Shown here one piece after another: positions 1 through 6,063 of a DNA stretch of 7,604 bases. Each line of letters starts with the position of its first letter. Position 1 is the first letter of the stretch. The stretch spans positions 1-7,604 of the forward strand of contig DUEF01000291.1 in the NCBI GenBank assembly GCA_011176555.1. Direction: 5' to 3'. Position numbers and translations under genes: made by a program. This DNA comes from Caldilineae bacterium. GTDB taxonomy: Bacteria > Chloroflexota > Anaerolineae > J102. The notes under the pieces are model-generated. The model saw nothing but the letters and a program-made list of their open reading frames with translations, had not been told where the DNA came from and searched no databases.

Positions 1-673
1 CCGGGTCGCAGGTGGTGAGTTGAAAATGATGGCCGCGGGAGGGAAAGTGCACCGCGCGTTCGCCCAGACCGTAGTACTGCATCTCGGGCGGAATGCGTTG
101 CTGCAACTGGCCTCCCTCCTGTGTCCAGGCGATGGTCGCACTTCCGCCCATCACGTCTCGTCCCCGGGCGTCGCTCAGGCGCAGGCCAAAGGGTGAGCGC
201 AGCACATGGCAGCACAGATCAGGCGTGGAAATCGTCAGGCCCTTTTCCTCTTCCTGGATGTCCAGGGGAACGTCCTGCGGGTCCAGCACGGTGGCGTAGG
301 AAAAATAGGGGGGCATGGCCGCCTCGCGCACGACGCGCACGCGCATTATGCGCGAGGTGATCGCCTCGATGGTGCAAAGACCGTTCGTGCAGCGCAGTTC
401 GACGCCGTTGGGCAGGCGTTTGGTCGCGATTACAGCGCCGATGGATTCAATTGAGGTGTCACCAGTTTTTTTTGTCATGAGTCCTTGCAGGAGATGACGC
501 AACGCCTGTGGCGTCGAGCGGGTGAAGGCTTTGCCGCTATCGTCCAGGTCGAAGCGTGCTTGATACCAGGACAGGCGCAACGGATAGATGGCGGTGCGCA
601 GGCTGGGGCCAGGCCCGATCAACCTGACGCCATGCCAAAGTTGTTGGAGGGTGTTGCGGAGGGCATTGAGCAT
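1..673 (-). CDS. Glycoside hydrolase family 31 (alpha-glucosidase-like), N-terminal part, cut by window edge
   Basis: Open frame on the minus strand from the ATG at 673-671 to the left edge, 224 complete codons without a stop. Residues 1-70 are a family-unspecific leader. Residues 75-225 resemble the N-terminal beta-sandwich of GH31 enzymes: a beta-rich stretch (about 90-118, RVRVVRE), a block at 158-176 (LRSPFGLRLSDARGRDVMG) and the signature YYGLGER at 200-206, which in GH31 immediately precedes the region leading into the catalytic barrel. GH31 enzymes are retaining exo-glycosidases, mostly alpha-glucosidases or alpha-xylosidases; the catalytic Asp region lies beyond the window, so substrate cannot be assigned. 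The ATG is supported by a promoter at 680-708 giving a leaderless start; no Shine-Dalgarno is visible. Met66 is an alternative start but lacks such support. A sugar kinase is divergent from it, which fits carbohydrate use. Confidence 0.8.
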   Translation of the reverse strand, partial: MLNALRNTLQQLWHGVRLIGPGPSLRTAIYPLRLSWYQARFDLDDSGKAFTRSTPQALRHLLQGLMTKKTGDTSIESIGAVIATKRLPNGVELRCTNGLCTIEAITSRIMRVRVVREAAMPPYFSYATVLDPQDVPLDIQEEEKGLTISTPDLCCHVLRSPFGLRLSDARGRDVMGGSATIAWTQEGGQLQQRIPPEMQYYGLGERAVHFPSRGHHFQLTTCDP

Positions 674-679
674 GATGGG

Positions 680-708
680 ATTGTAACGGGAAGTGCGGTA
701 GGAGACAA
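680..708 (-). promoter_or_regulatory. Sigma-70-type promoter of the GH31 gene, leaderless geometry
   Basis: Read on the minus strand: -35 TTGTCT (708-703), spacer of exactly 17 nt, -10 TACAAT (685-680), then 6 nt to the A of the GH31 ATG at 673. With the usual 6-nt discriminator, transcription would begin at the start codon itself, so the mRNA would be leaderless. Seen by eye; not tested. Confidence 0.6.
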
Positions 709-738
709 TTTGGGGGCAGGGGTAGGTGCTGCCGATCA

Positions 739-767
739 TTGCCCTGTCACCGCTGGCAGAGTACAAT
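739..767 (+). promoter_or_regulatory. Sigma-70-type promoter of the PfkB kinase gene
   Basis: -35 TTGCCC (739-744), 17-nt spacer, -10 TACAAT (762-767). Expected transcription start is about 774-776. That lies downstream of the in-frame ATG at 771 and about 16 nt before the ATG at 792, which is why 792 is preferred as the start. It faces away from the GH31 promoter at 680-708, with 30 bp between the two -35 boxes. Confidence 0.55.
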
Positions 768-791
768 CAAATGCTCCACGCACTACGCACC

Positions 792-1727
792 ATGTCCCCC
801 ACCATCGCTATCATCGGCTCCATTGTCACCGACATCGTTGTACAGACGCCTCGCATCCCTGCCAGTGGCGAAAATATGCACGCGCCCCGTATCCAGGTGA
901 TGACCGGGGGCAAGGCCGCCAACGCGGCGGTGGCGTTCAGGCGGCTGGGCGGGCGAGCGCATCTGCTCGGGAACACCGGAGCGGACGGGTTCGGACAACA
1001 GGCGCGGGTCGATCTCGAGGCCGAGGGCGTAGACATCTCTGGCGTCGGTGCTGATCCCGACCAGCCCACTGGCTCCGGCGTTTTGTTGGTGGAACCGGAC
1101 GGCCAGACTGCCTTCATCATCGCCCCCGGCGCCAATCTCACTCTGAAACCGCAGCAGTTGGAAGCCAACCTGCGCCCGCTGCTGCCCCACCTCGACGGCT
1201 TGCTCTTCAATTTCGAGTCGCCGGAAGCGTGTCTGCTGCTGGCGGCCGACCTCGCTCGCGCCCACGATGTCCCCATCTTTGTGGATGCCGGCCCCGACCG
1301 CCCCTACTCCCCCGAACTCTGGCGTGACGCGGCCATCCTCACGCCCAACCAGCCGGAGGCCGAGGCCATCGTCGGCTACCCCATCACCGACGACGAGAGC
1401 GCCGTCGCCGCCGCGCAGGATCTCCTTGCCCGCGGGCCGCAGAGCGTGGTGCTCAAGTTGGGTGCACGCGGAGCGTTACTGGCGTCTGCGGACACGATCC
1501 AGCACATTCCCGCCTTTCCCATCACTGCTGTCGATAGCGCCGGGGCCGGGGACGCCTTCACCGCGGGCCTGACACTGGCGGTTTTGCAGGGGCGGGCGTT
1601 GCCGCAGGCGGTGCGCTTCGCCAATGCTTGTGGGGCCGTGGCCGCCAGCCGTTTCGGCACCATGCCGGCCATGCCGCGGCTGGCAGAAGTGGAGGAGCTA
1701 CGTGCAGCGGCCACTGCAACAGCGTAA
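792..1727 (+). CDS. PfkB/ribokinase-family carbohydrate kinase
   Basis: A 311-residue protein of normal length for the ribokinase (PfkB) family, cytosolic, which phosphorylates a sugar or nucleoside with ATP. Visible signatures: N-terminal strand IAIIGSIVTDIV (5-16); the substrate-binding GGKAANAAVAF block at 39-49 (ribokinases usually have GGKGANQAVA); TPNQPEAE (about 206), the N-x-x-E motif linked to Mg/phosphate handling; and DSAGAGDAF at 248-256, holding the anion-hole GAG and catalytic base Asp254. The Gln of the ribokinase GGKGANQA block is Ala here, so the sugar may not be ribose. The frame is open further up to ATG 726 and ATG 771, but the promoter and the typical family N-terminus favour 792. 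There is no clear Shine-Dalgarno. The gene ends 8 bp from the convergent ATPase gene with no terminator between them. Confidence 0.88.
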   Translation: MSPTIAIIGSIVTDIVVQTPRIPASGENMHAPRIQVMTGGKAANAAVAFRRLGGRAHLLGNTGADGFGQQARVDLEAEGVDISGVGADPDQPTGSGVLLVEPDGQTAFIIAPGANLTLKPQQLEANLRPLLPHLDGLLFNFESPEACLLLAADLARAHDVPIFVDAGPDRPYSPELWRDAAILTPNQPEAEAIVGYPITDDESAVAAAQDLLARGPQSVVLKLGARGALLASADTIQHIPAFPITAVDSAGAGDAFTAGLTLAVLQGRALPQAVRFANACGAVAASRFGTMPAMPRLAEVEELRAAATATA

Positions 1728-1735
1728 AATGTCGC

Positions 1736-3025
1736 TCAGAAACCGAGTAACCACTCTGCTATCGAACGCACCGTCACCGGAATGCCGCCCGCCACTTGCA
1801 CATCCTCATTGACATCGGAAAGAATGAGAGCTTGTTCTACTTCGACATGGCGACCAGCAGCTTCAATCGCCCGAAACTCGCGCTGTCGAATGCTTGGATT
1901 GCCCATGTGCTGGGTTACCTGGATCAATTGACGACTCTCAGGCAAATAGAAATCTACTTCATAGTTTTCTGGCGATGTGTAGTAGTAAATTTCATTCGTC
2001 TGTTGGCGCAATGCCAGAAACACCAAATTCTCCAGTAGCTTGCCTGTGTTAGGCGAAAATTGAAAACCAACTGAGTTAATCAGCCCCACATCGATGCCAT
2101 AGATTTTCTTGGGCGCTATCTGCTGACGTTTCACAGAGTAATCGTACACATTGAGTGTGAAAATCAACCAACTGTTCTCCAGGTAGCTCACGTAGTTCTT
2201 GATTGTGTTGACGCTGCCTAGGCGGAAACGGCTTTTCATTTTATTGAAGGAAACCAAAACAGCCGGGTTGCTCATCAGATAGAAGGCCAGTTCCCTCAGT
2301 GCAGAGATCGCTTCAATTCGATAACGCGTGGCTATATCTCGGTAGAGGACATCATCGTACAGCGTACGCAGCAAAGGTATGTCCGGGTATTTGAGTGCAT
2401 CGGGAATCCCCCCCAGGCGGAGATAATCATCGAGGGCTTTTCGTAGTTGTGCAGCATCTACTGTGGTCATTCGTCCGAGAGTGGGTATCGGTTCATTGCG
2501 AAAAGAAAGGAATTCCCTGAAAGAAAATGGGAATAATTCGATAGGCACATAGCGCCCGGTCAGGCGAGTGCCCAACTCGCGGCTGAGCAAAGCAGCATTC
2601 GACCCGGTGATGTAAAACTTGAAGCCCTGCTCCATGAACCGCCGCACAAAATGCTCCCACCCCCGTATGTTTTGGATTTCATCGATGAAGAATACATTTC
2701 GTCGGCCAAAGACCTCCACCAGCGCCTGGAAAAGATCATTAAAATCCCCGGCCTGAAAACCAATATAACGATCATCCTCGAAATTGATATAATAGAAACT
2801 ATCTTGACCCATTTTGTGGGCCATTTGGGCGAGCAGCGTGGATTTACCAACCCGACGTAAACCGGAAATAATGACAGCATGGGGCAGGGATGCCGCTTGT
2901 TCGACTCTTGCCAACTGAGCGCGAACGATGCCTGTATCGTATCTCCAGAATGCCTCAAACTGTTCGAGTAGTATAGCGATGATTTGGTCTCTCGACCATT
3001 TGGACTTCCAATTGTTTTCACTCAT
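1736..3025 (-). CDS. AAA-type ATPase with C-terminal DUF4143 (PD-(D/E)XK-like) domain
   Basis: A 429-residue protein counted from the ATG at 3025. N-terminal ATPase: Walker A GLRRVGKST (55-63), Walker B VFFIDE (111-116), sensor-1-like ITGSN (139-143) and the family motif LTGRY (155-159). The C-terminal half fits DUF4143: a winged-helix-like middle, then ENLVFLAL and YEVDFYLPES...LIQVTQ, which is the nuclease-like fold with the usual E-x-K replaced by Q-V-T, so nuclease activity is doubtful. This family is widespread, often horizontally spread, and its biological role is unknown. Base use differs from neighbours: hand-counted GC is 24/60 at 1921-1980 and 27/60 at 2041-2100, against 44/60 at 5821-5880 in the thiolase gene. 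That suggests recent transfer. Start: two more in-frame ATGs lie at 3043 and 3040, but the promoter at 3032-3060 places the transcript start on ATG 3025. Confidence 0.85.
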   Translation of the reverse strand: MSENNWKSKWSRDQIIAILLEQFEAFWRYDTGIVRAQLARVEQAASLPHAVIISGLRRVGKSTLLAQMAHKMGQDSFYYINFEDDRYIGFQAGDFNDLFQALVEVFGRRNVFFIDEIQNIRGWEHFVRRFMEQGFKFYITGSNAALLSRELGTRLTGRYVPIELFPFSFREFLSFRNEPIPTLGRMTTVDAAQLRKALDDYLRLGGIPDALKYPDIPLLRTLYDDVLYRDIATRYRIEAISALRELAFYLMSNPAVLVSFNKMKSRFRLGSVNTIKNYVSYLENSWLIFTLNVYDYSVKRQQIAPKKIYGIDVGLINSVGFQFSPNTGKLLENLVFLALRQQTNEIYYYTSPENYEVDFYLPESRQLIQVTQHMGNPSIRQREFRAIEAAGRHVEVEQALILSDVNEDVQVAGGIPVTVRSIAEWLLGF

Positions 3026-3055
3026 ACTGAAATGATACATCAAAATCCTTTCAGT
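3026..3055. promoter_or_regulatory. Inverted repeat across the ATPase promoter (possible operator)
   Basis: Perfect 7-bp arms ACTGAAA (3026-3032) and TTTCAGT (3049-3055) separated by 16 bp. The left arm covers the discriminator and the last base of the -10 box, and the right arm touches the last base of the -35 box. Such placement would suit a dimeric repressor; no regulator is identified and chance occurrence is possible. Confidence 0.3.
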
Positions 3056-3060
3056 GTCAA
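3032..3060 (-). promoter_or_regulatory. Strong promoter of the DUF4143 ATPase gene, leaderless geometry
   Basis: Read on the minus strand: consensus -35 TTGACA (3060-3055), exactly 17 nt spacer, -10 TATCAT (3037-3032), then 6 nt to ATG 3025. This is near-ideal sigma-70 geometry and places +1 on the A of the start codon. It also shows that the gene has its own promoter in the 78-bp gap behind the peroxiredoxin gene. Confidence 0.7.
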
Positions 3061-3103
3061 CGAAAACATTGGCTTGGGGCGATTCTGCAACTATCCAAAC
3101 GGA

Positions 3104-3565
3104 CTACGTCAGCGCCTTGAGCGCCCGCTCCACGCTCTTGGCTGGGCTAACTTTGTACTGCGCGTCGGCGACGCGGCCAGCCTCGTCGATGATGAAGTGA
3201 CTGCGAATCACGCCCATGTAACTGCGCCCGTACATTTTCTTCTCGCCCCACACGCCGTACCGTTCGGCGATGCTGTGGTCTTCATCCACCAGCAAGGTGA
3301 AGGGCAGATCGTACTTGGTCTTGAACTTCTGGTGGGAACTGACGCCGTCCGGGCTCACGCCCAGCACCACGGCGTTGGCCTCTGTGATAACGGGGTAGCT
3401 ATCGCGGAAACCGCACGCCTGTTTGGTGCAACCGCTGGTGTTGTCTTTGGGGTAAAAATAGAGGACGACGCGCTTGCCGCGGTAGTCAGATAGTTTGATC
3501 GTTTCGCCGCTATCCGTCACGGCCTCGAAGTCCGGGGCGGTGTCCCCGACAGTTAACCTTGTCAT
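3104..3565 (-). CDS. bcp: Thiol peroxidase, BCP/PrxQ-type peroxiredoxin
   Basis: A 153-residue cytosolic peroxiredoxin of full normal length. It reduces hydrogen peroxide and organic hydroperoxides using electrons from thioredoxin. Thioredoxin-fold features are clear: GDTAPDFEA (7-15), the KRVVLYFYPKDNTSGCT stretch (31-47) with peroxidatic Cys46, and Cys51 five residues on (TKQACGFRD), the atypical 2-Cys arrangement of E. coli Bcp in which Cys51 resolves within the same chain. Further family motifs are LGVSPDG (68-74) and the LLVDEDHSIAERYGVWGEKKMYGR stretch (from about 91). Upstream GGAG (3582-3579) lies 13 nt before the ATG, a rather distant Shine-Dalgarno. It is divergent from the CitE-like gene, and the ATPase follows on the same strand after 78 bp with its own promoter. 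No neighbour links it to a pathway; it is probably a housekeeping antioxidant gene. Confidence 0.93.
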   Translation of the reverse strand: MTRLTVGDTAPDFEAVTDSGETIKLSDYRGKRVVLYFYPKDNTSGCTKQACGFRDSYPVITEANAVVLGVSPDGVSSHQKFKTKYDLPFTLLVDEDHSIAERYGVWGEKKMYGRSYMGVIRSHFIIDEAGRVADAQYKVSPAKSVERALKALT

Positions 3566-3587
3566 TGTAGTGCTTACTCCATTTTTC

Positions 3588-3596
3588 TGATATAAT
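3588..3596 (+). promoter_or_regulatory. Extended -10 promoter of the CitE-thiolase-DUF35 cluster
   Basis: TGATATAAT at 3588-3596 is an extended -10 (TG-n-TATAAT) with the full consensus hexamer. No convincing -35 is seen at 16-18 bp (TTGTAG at 3565-3570 would need a 20-bp spacer). Expected start is about 3603, giving a leader of some 95 nt before ATG 3698. The near-symmetric hexamer also reads CATTAT on the minus strand, where it could serve the divergent bcp gene. Confidence 0.5.
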
Positions 3597-3628
3597 GGGA
3601 TGGTGAAACCGGATAGTCATGTCATCCT

Positions 3629-3646
3629 GTAGTCTAACCCGACTAC
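3629..3646 (+). other. Short hairpin in the leader of the CitE-like gene
   Basis: GTAGTC (3629-3634) and GACTAC (3641-3646) form a perfect 6-bp inverted repeat with a 6-nt TAACCC loop, in the leader between the extended -10 promoter and the Shine-Dalgarno of the CitE-like gene. It has no T tract. It could be an operator half-site pair or chance. Confidence 0.25.
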
Positions 3647-3697
3647 TGCCAGCCGCCAAACTGGTCGGGATTGACCGGATCACAGGAGAGAAACCCA

Positions 3698-4564
3698 ATG
3701 CGCCCCCGACGAACTGTTCTTTTTGTGCCCGGCGATAGCGAACGAAAAATCCGCAAAGCTGCCATGCTGGATGCCGATTGTGTGGTCATGGACCTGGAAG
3801 ATGGCATCGCCTGGAGCCGGAAGGGAGCCGCGCGGAAAACGGCGACAGAGGCATTGTTGACGATGGATTTCGGGCGCAGTGAACGGGCGGTGCGCATCAA
3901 CGCCGTGGGCTCCGGTCTGGAAGAAGCCGACTTGAAGAGCACGATTGTGGGTCGCCCTGACGCCTATGTCTTACCCAAAGTCGAGACTCCCGCCCAACTT
4001 ATTCGGCTTGACAAAATGTTGGACGTCCTGGAGCGTCGCTGCGAATATGAACCAAACAGCACCCGCGTCCTGGCCTTGGTTGAAACGGCGCTGGGCATTA
4101 TGAACCTACGTGAAATCGCCCAGACCAGCCGCCGGGTGGACGCGCTCATGTTCGGGGCGGAAGACCTGATCGGGGACATCGGTGGCAGGCGTACGCAAGG
4201 GCGCTGGGAAGTTTTTTACGCGCGCAGCAAAATTGTCACCACCGCTGCTGCCTTCGGTCTACAAGCCATCGACATGGTTTTCGTGGATTTGAACGACGCC
4301 GAGGGCTTGCAGGCGGAATGTCAGCAGGCGGCAGAGCTCGGTTTTCGCGGCAAAATGGCCATTCATCCCGACCAGCTCCCTGTCACCCTGGCAGCTTTCT
4401 CGCCCACCTCGGAGCAAGTTTCCGAGGCGAAGCGACTCATCGAAGCCTACGAAACCTACCAGGCCAGCGGCTCCGGCGTTTTCACCCTCGACGGCAAAAT
4501 GGTGGAAGCCTCCATGCTGCGCACCGCCGAGCAAGTCCTCGCCCGCGCCCAGGGCGTTGAATAA
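3698..4564 (+). CDS. CitE/HpcH-HpaI-family acyl-CoA lyase (malyl-/citramalyl-CoA lyase-like)
   Basis: A 288-residue TIM-barrel protein of typical family length. Members cleave or form C-C bonds of CoA esters with Mg2+, for example malyl-CoA to acetyl-CoA plus glyoxylate, or citramalyl-CoA to acetyl-CoA plus pyruvate. Visible motifs: TVLFVPGDSERK (6-17), DLEDGI (32-37), substrate Arg in AVRIN (Arg66), VLPKVET (91-97), metal ligands Glu129 (LVETALG) and Asp156 (GAEDL), and RGKMAIHPDQ near the C-terminus. All core catalytic residues appear present, so it should be active; the substrate cannot be read from sequence. Start 3698 is chosen because AGGAG at 3684-3688 lies 9 nt upstream and the family N-terminus begins there; a TTG at 3671 would add nine residues. 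It heads a cluster with the thiolase/DUF35 pair, which begins 124 bp downstream beyond a repeat. Confidence 0.88.
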   Translation: MRPRRTVLFVPGDSERKIRKAAMLDADCVVMDLEDGIAWSRKGAARKTATEALLTMDFGRSERAVRINAVGSGLEEADLKSTIVGRPDAYVLPKVETPAQLIRLDKMLDVLERRCEYEPNSTRVLALVETALGIMNLREIAQTSRRVDALMFGAEDLIGDIGGRRTQGRWEVFYARSKIVTTAAAFGLQAIDMVFVDLNDAEGLQAECQQAAELGFRGKMAIHPDQLPVTLAAFSPTSEQVSEAKRLIEAYETYQASGSGVFTLDGKMVEASMLRTAEQVLARAQGVE

Positions 4565-4577
4565 AAAGCGTAATTCG

Positions 4578-4639
4578 TATTGCGTGTTCCGTTTCACCGC
4601 TTGAGCGCTACGAAACACGCACCACGCACCACGAAACAC
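4578..4639. repeat. Intergenic inverted/direct repeat element between CitE-like and thiolase genes
   Basis: TGCGTGTT (4581-4588) is complementary to AACACGCA (4614-4621), and GTTTC (4591-4595) to GAAAC (4612-4616), around CGCTTGAGCG (4598-4607). The right side also carries direct repeats: CACGCAC twice in tandem (4616-4622, 4623-4629) and ACGAAACAC twice (4610-4618, 4631-4639). A related stretch is seen at 776-791 before the PfkB start. It looks like a decayed dispersed palindromic repeat; it could attenuate or protect the cluster mRNA. There is no T tract, so a simple terminator is unlikely. Confidence 0.45.
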
Positions 4640-4675
4640 ATTACCGCATCTCTATCCAACCGCATGACGCTGAAC

Positions 4676-4682
4676 AAGGAGG
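4676..4682 (+). promoter_or_regulatory. Strong Shine-Dalgarno of the thiolase-fold gene
   Basis: AAGGAGG at 4676-4682, 6 nt before ATG 4689, is a near-perfect ribosome-binding site and fixes this start. Confidence 0.8.
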
Positions 4683-4688
4683 TTCAAT

Positions 4689-6053
4689 ATGCGTCCAGTT
4701 TACGCCATTTCCGGCGGCGTCAGTAAATTCGCCAAGGCCCGACCGGACAAGACTTTCCAGGCCATCGTCAAAGAGGCGTACGATTACGCCCTCGACGACA
4801 TCGGCATGGAACATCCCCAATTCATCGAGTTGGTGGATGGCTCGGTCGCCAGTTATTTCAGCGACCACTTCTCCCGGCAGTTGATGGCTGGCATCATGGT
4901 GCAGGATTACCTGGGATTGGTCCCCAAACCCAGCCATCGCGTGGAAGGCGGCGGGGCGACAGGTGGTTTGTGCTTTCAGGAAGCTTGGAAGAGCGTCGCC
5001 AGTGGACACATGGATGTGTGCATCGCCTACGGATTCGAGCAAATGAGCCACGTGGAGACCTGGAAGGGCAACGAATTCATCGCCCTCGCCTCGGACGTCA
5101 GCTTCGATTATCCCGTGGGCGGCTTCTATTCCGGCTACTACGCCATGATGGTCACCCGCCACATGAAGGAATTCGGCACCACCGTCGAGCAGTTGGCCCA
5201 TGTTTCGGTCAAAAACTACCGCAACGCTTATCACAACCCCTACTCGCAGAAACGTCGGCGCATCACCTTGCAAGATGTGCGCAACTCGCCGATGGTGGCC
5301 TGGCCCCTCACCCGCCTGGATATCTGCGTGATGTCGGATGGCGCGGCCGCCACGATTTTGGTCTCGGAAGAAGGGCTGGAAAAGCTCGAAAAGGCCGGGG
5401 CGCATATCCCCCGCCCGCTGGTCAAAGTGACAGGCATCGGTCGCGGCACCGACGCCATGCGCATGTCTGACCGGCCTCATGTGGACTACGATTATTTCAT
5501 GCAGCATTACGCCACCGAACAGGAAAAATCCTCGGATGAGACGGTGGCGTACTACCGCGGCCTCTGGGAACATGGCTTCCGCTATCCGGGCGTGCACAGC
5601 TTCCGGGCCGGGCGTACGGCTGGCAACATGGCCTACAAACACGCGGGCGTCGCCGATCCTCTACACGAGTTGGATTTCGTGGAACTGCACGACGCTTACA
5701 CCAGTTCCGAGATCCAGACTTACGAAGACATGGGCCTGTGTCGCTACGGCGAAGGCGGCCCCTTCGCCGCTTCGGGCAAGGCCTTTATGCCGGGCGTCGA
5801 TTATGGACTCGACCTGCCTGCTGACCCCATCTGCCCGGTGAACCCCTCCGGCGGCCTGATCGCCTGCGGGCATCCCGTCGGCGCCACCGGCCTGATGCAG
5901 AACGTATTCGCCATTTGGCAGTTGCAAGGAACCATCGACAAACACTTCGGCGACCCCACCCTGCAGGTGCAAAACGCCAAGCGCGGAGCCACCCACTCCC
6001 ACGCCGGCACCGGCACCTACGTCACCGTCACCATCCTGGAACGCGCAGACTGA
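4689..6053 (+). CDS. SCP2-type thiolase-fold protein lacking the nucleophilic cysteine
   Basis: A 454-residue protein, longer than the usual 380-400 of SCP2-type thiolases. N-half landmarks: RVEGGGATGG (84-93), SGHMDVCIAYGFEQMS (105-120), RLDICVMSDGAAATILVS (209-226). C-half: ELHDAYTSSEIQTYEDMGLC (332-351), NPSGGLIACGHPVGATG (385-401) with His395, and THSHAGTGTYVTVTIL (435-450). In active thiolases the first block reads like RVEAACASGG with the acylated Cys; here that position is Gly89 with no gap needed to align, so ordinary thiolysis or Claisen chemistry is not expected. Residues about 255-300 (rich in Tyr, Asp, His) form an extra segment before the RTAGNMAYKHAGV helix. The next gene encodes its DUF35 partner 10 bp on, the arrangement of thiolase-DUF35 complexes. 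Ltp2, a DUF35-bound retro-aldolase of this superfamily with a rebuilt active site, is the best precedent. The exact substrate is unknown; Tyr337 in HDAY is a candidate catalytic residue. Confidence 0.85.
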   Translation: MRPVYAISGGVSKFAKARPDKTFQAIVKEAYDYALDDIGMEHPQFIELVDGSVASYFSDHFSRQLMAGIMVQDYLGLVPKPSHRVEGGGATGGLCFQEAWKSVASGHMDVCIAYGFEQMSHVETWKGNEFIALASDVSFDYPVGGFYSGYYAMMVTRHMKEFGTTVEQLAHVSVKNYRNAYHNPYSQKRRRITLQDVRNSPMVAWPLTRLDICVMSDGAAATILVSEEGLEKLEKAGAHIPRPLVKVTGIGRGTDAMRMSDRPHVDYDYFMQHYATEQEKSSDETVAYYRGLWEHGFRYPGVHSFRAGRTAGNMAYKHAGVADPLHELDFVELHDAYTSSEIQTYEDMGLCRYGEGGPFAASGKAFMPGVDYGLDLPADPICPVNPSGGLIACGHPVGATGLMQNVFAIWQLQGTIDKHFGDPTLQVQNAKRGATHSHAGTGTYVTVTILERAD

Positions 6054-6058
6054 GGAGG
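6053..6058 (+). promoter_or_regulatory. Shine-Dalgarno of the DUF35 gene overlapping the thiolase stop
   Basis: AGGAGG at 6053-6058 shares its first A with the TGA stop of the thiolase-fold gene and lies 5 nt before ATG 6064. This indicates tight, probably coupled translation of the two partners. Confidence 0.75.
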
Positions 6059-6063
6059 CAGCA

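Noticed and set aside
726..791. Upstream in-frame starts (726 and 771) extending the kinase by 22 or 7 residues
   Set aside because: Both precede the expected transcription start of the promoter at 739-767, and the ribokinase fold begins at residue 3 of the 792 start.
485..1054. Plus-strand open frame of 189 codons across the GH31/PfkB gap
   Set aside because: It runs antisense to the GH31 start and out of frame with the kinase; low-complexity Arg/Gly/His composition.
1728..1735. Terminator between the convergent kinase and ATPase genes
   Set aside because: Only 8 bp separate the stops and no stem-loop with a T run is visible on either strand nearby.
2984..3493. Plus-strand open frame of 169 codons opposite bcp
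   Set aside because: Antisense shadow of the peroxiredoxin and of the ATPase start; no motifs.
3671..3697. TTG start adding nine residues to the CitE-like protein
   Set aside because: ATG 3698 has AGGAG at 9 nt and matches the usual family N-terminus; the extra residues overlap the Shine-Dalgarno.
4641..5642. Long open minus-strand frame of 333 codons opposite the thiolase gene
   Set aside because: His/Val/Asp-rich translation without family motifs; it mirrors the codon bias of the real plus-strand gene and has no ribosome-binding site.
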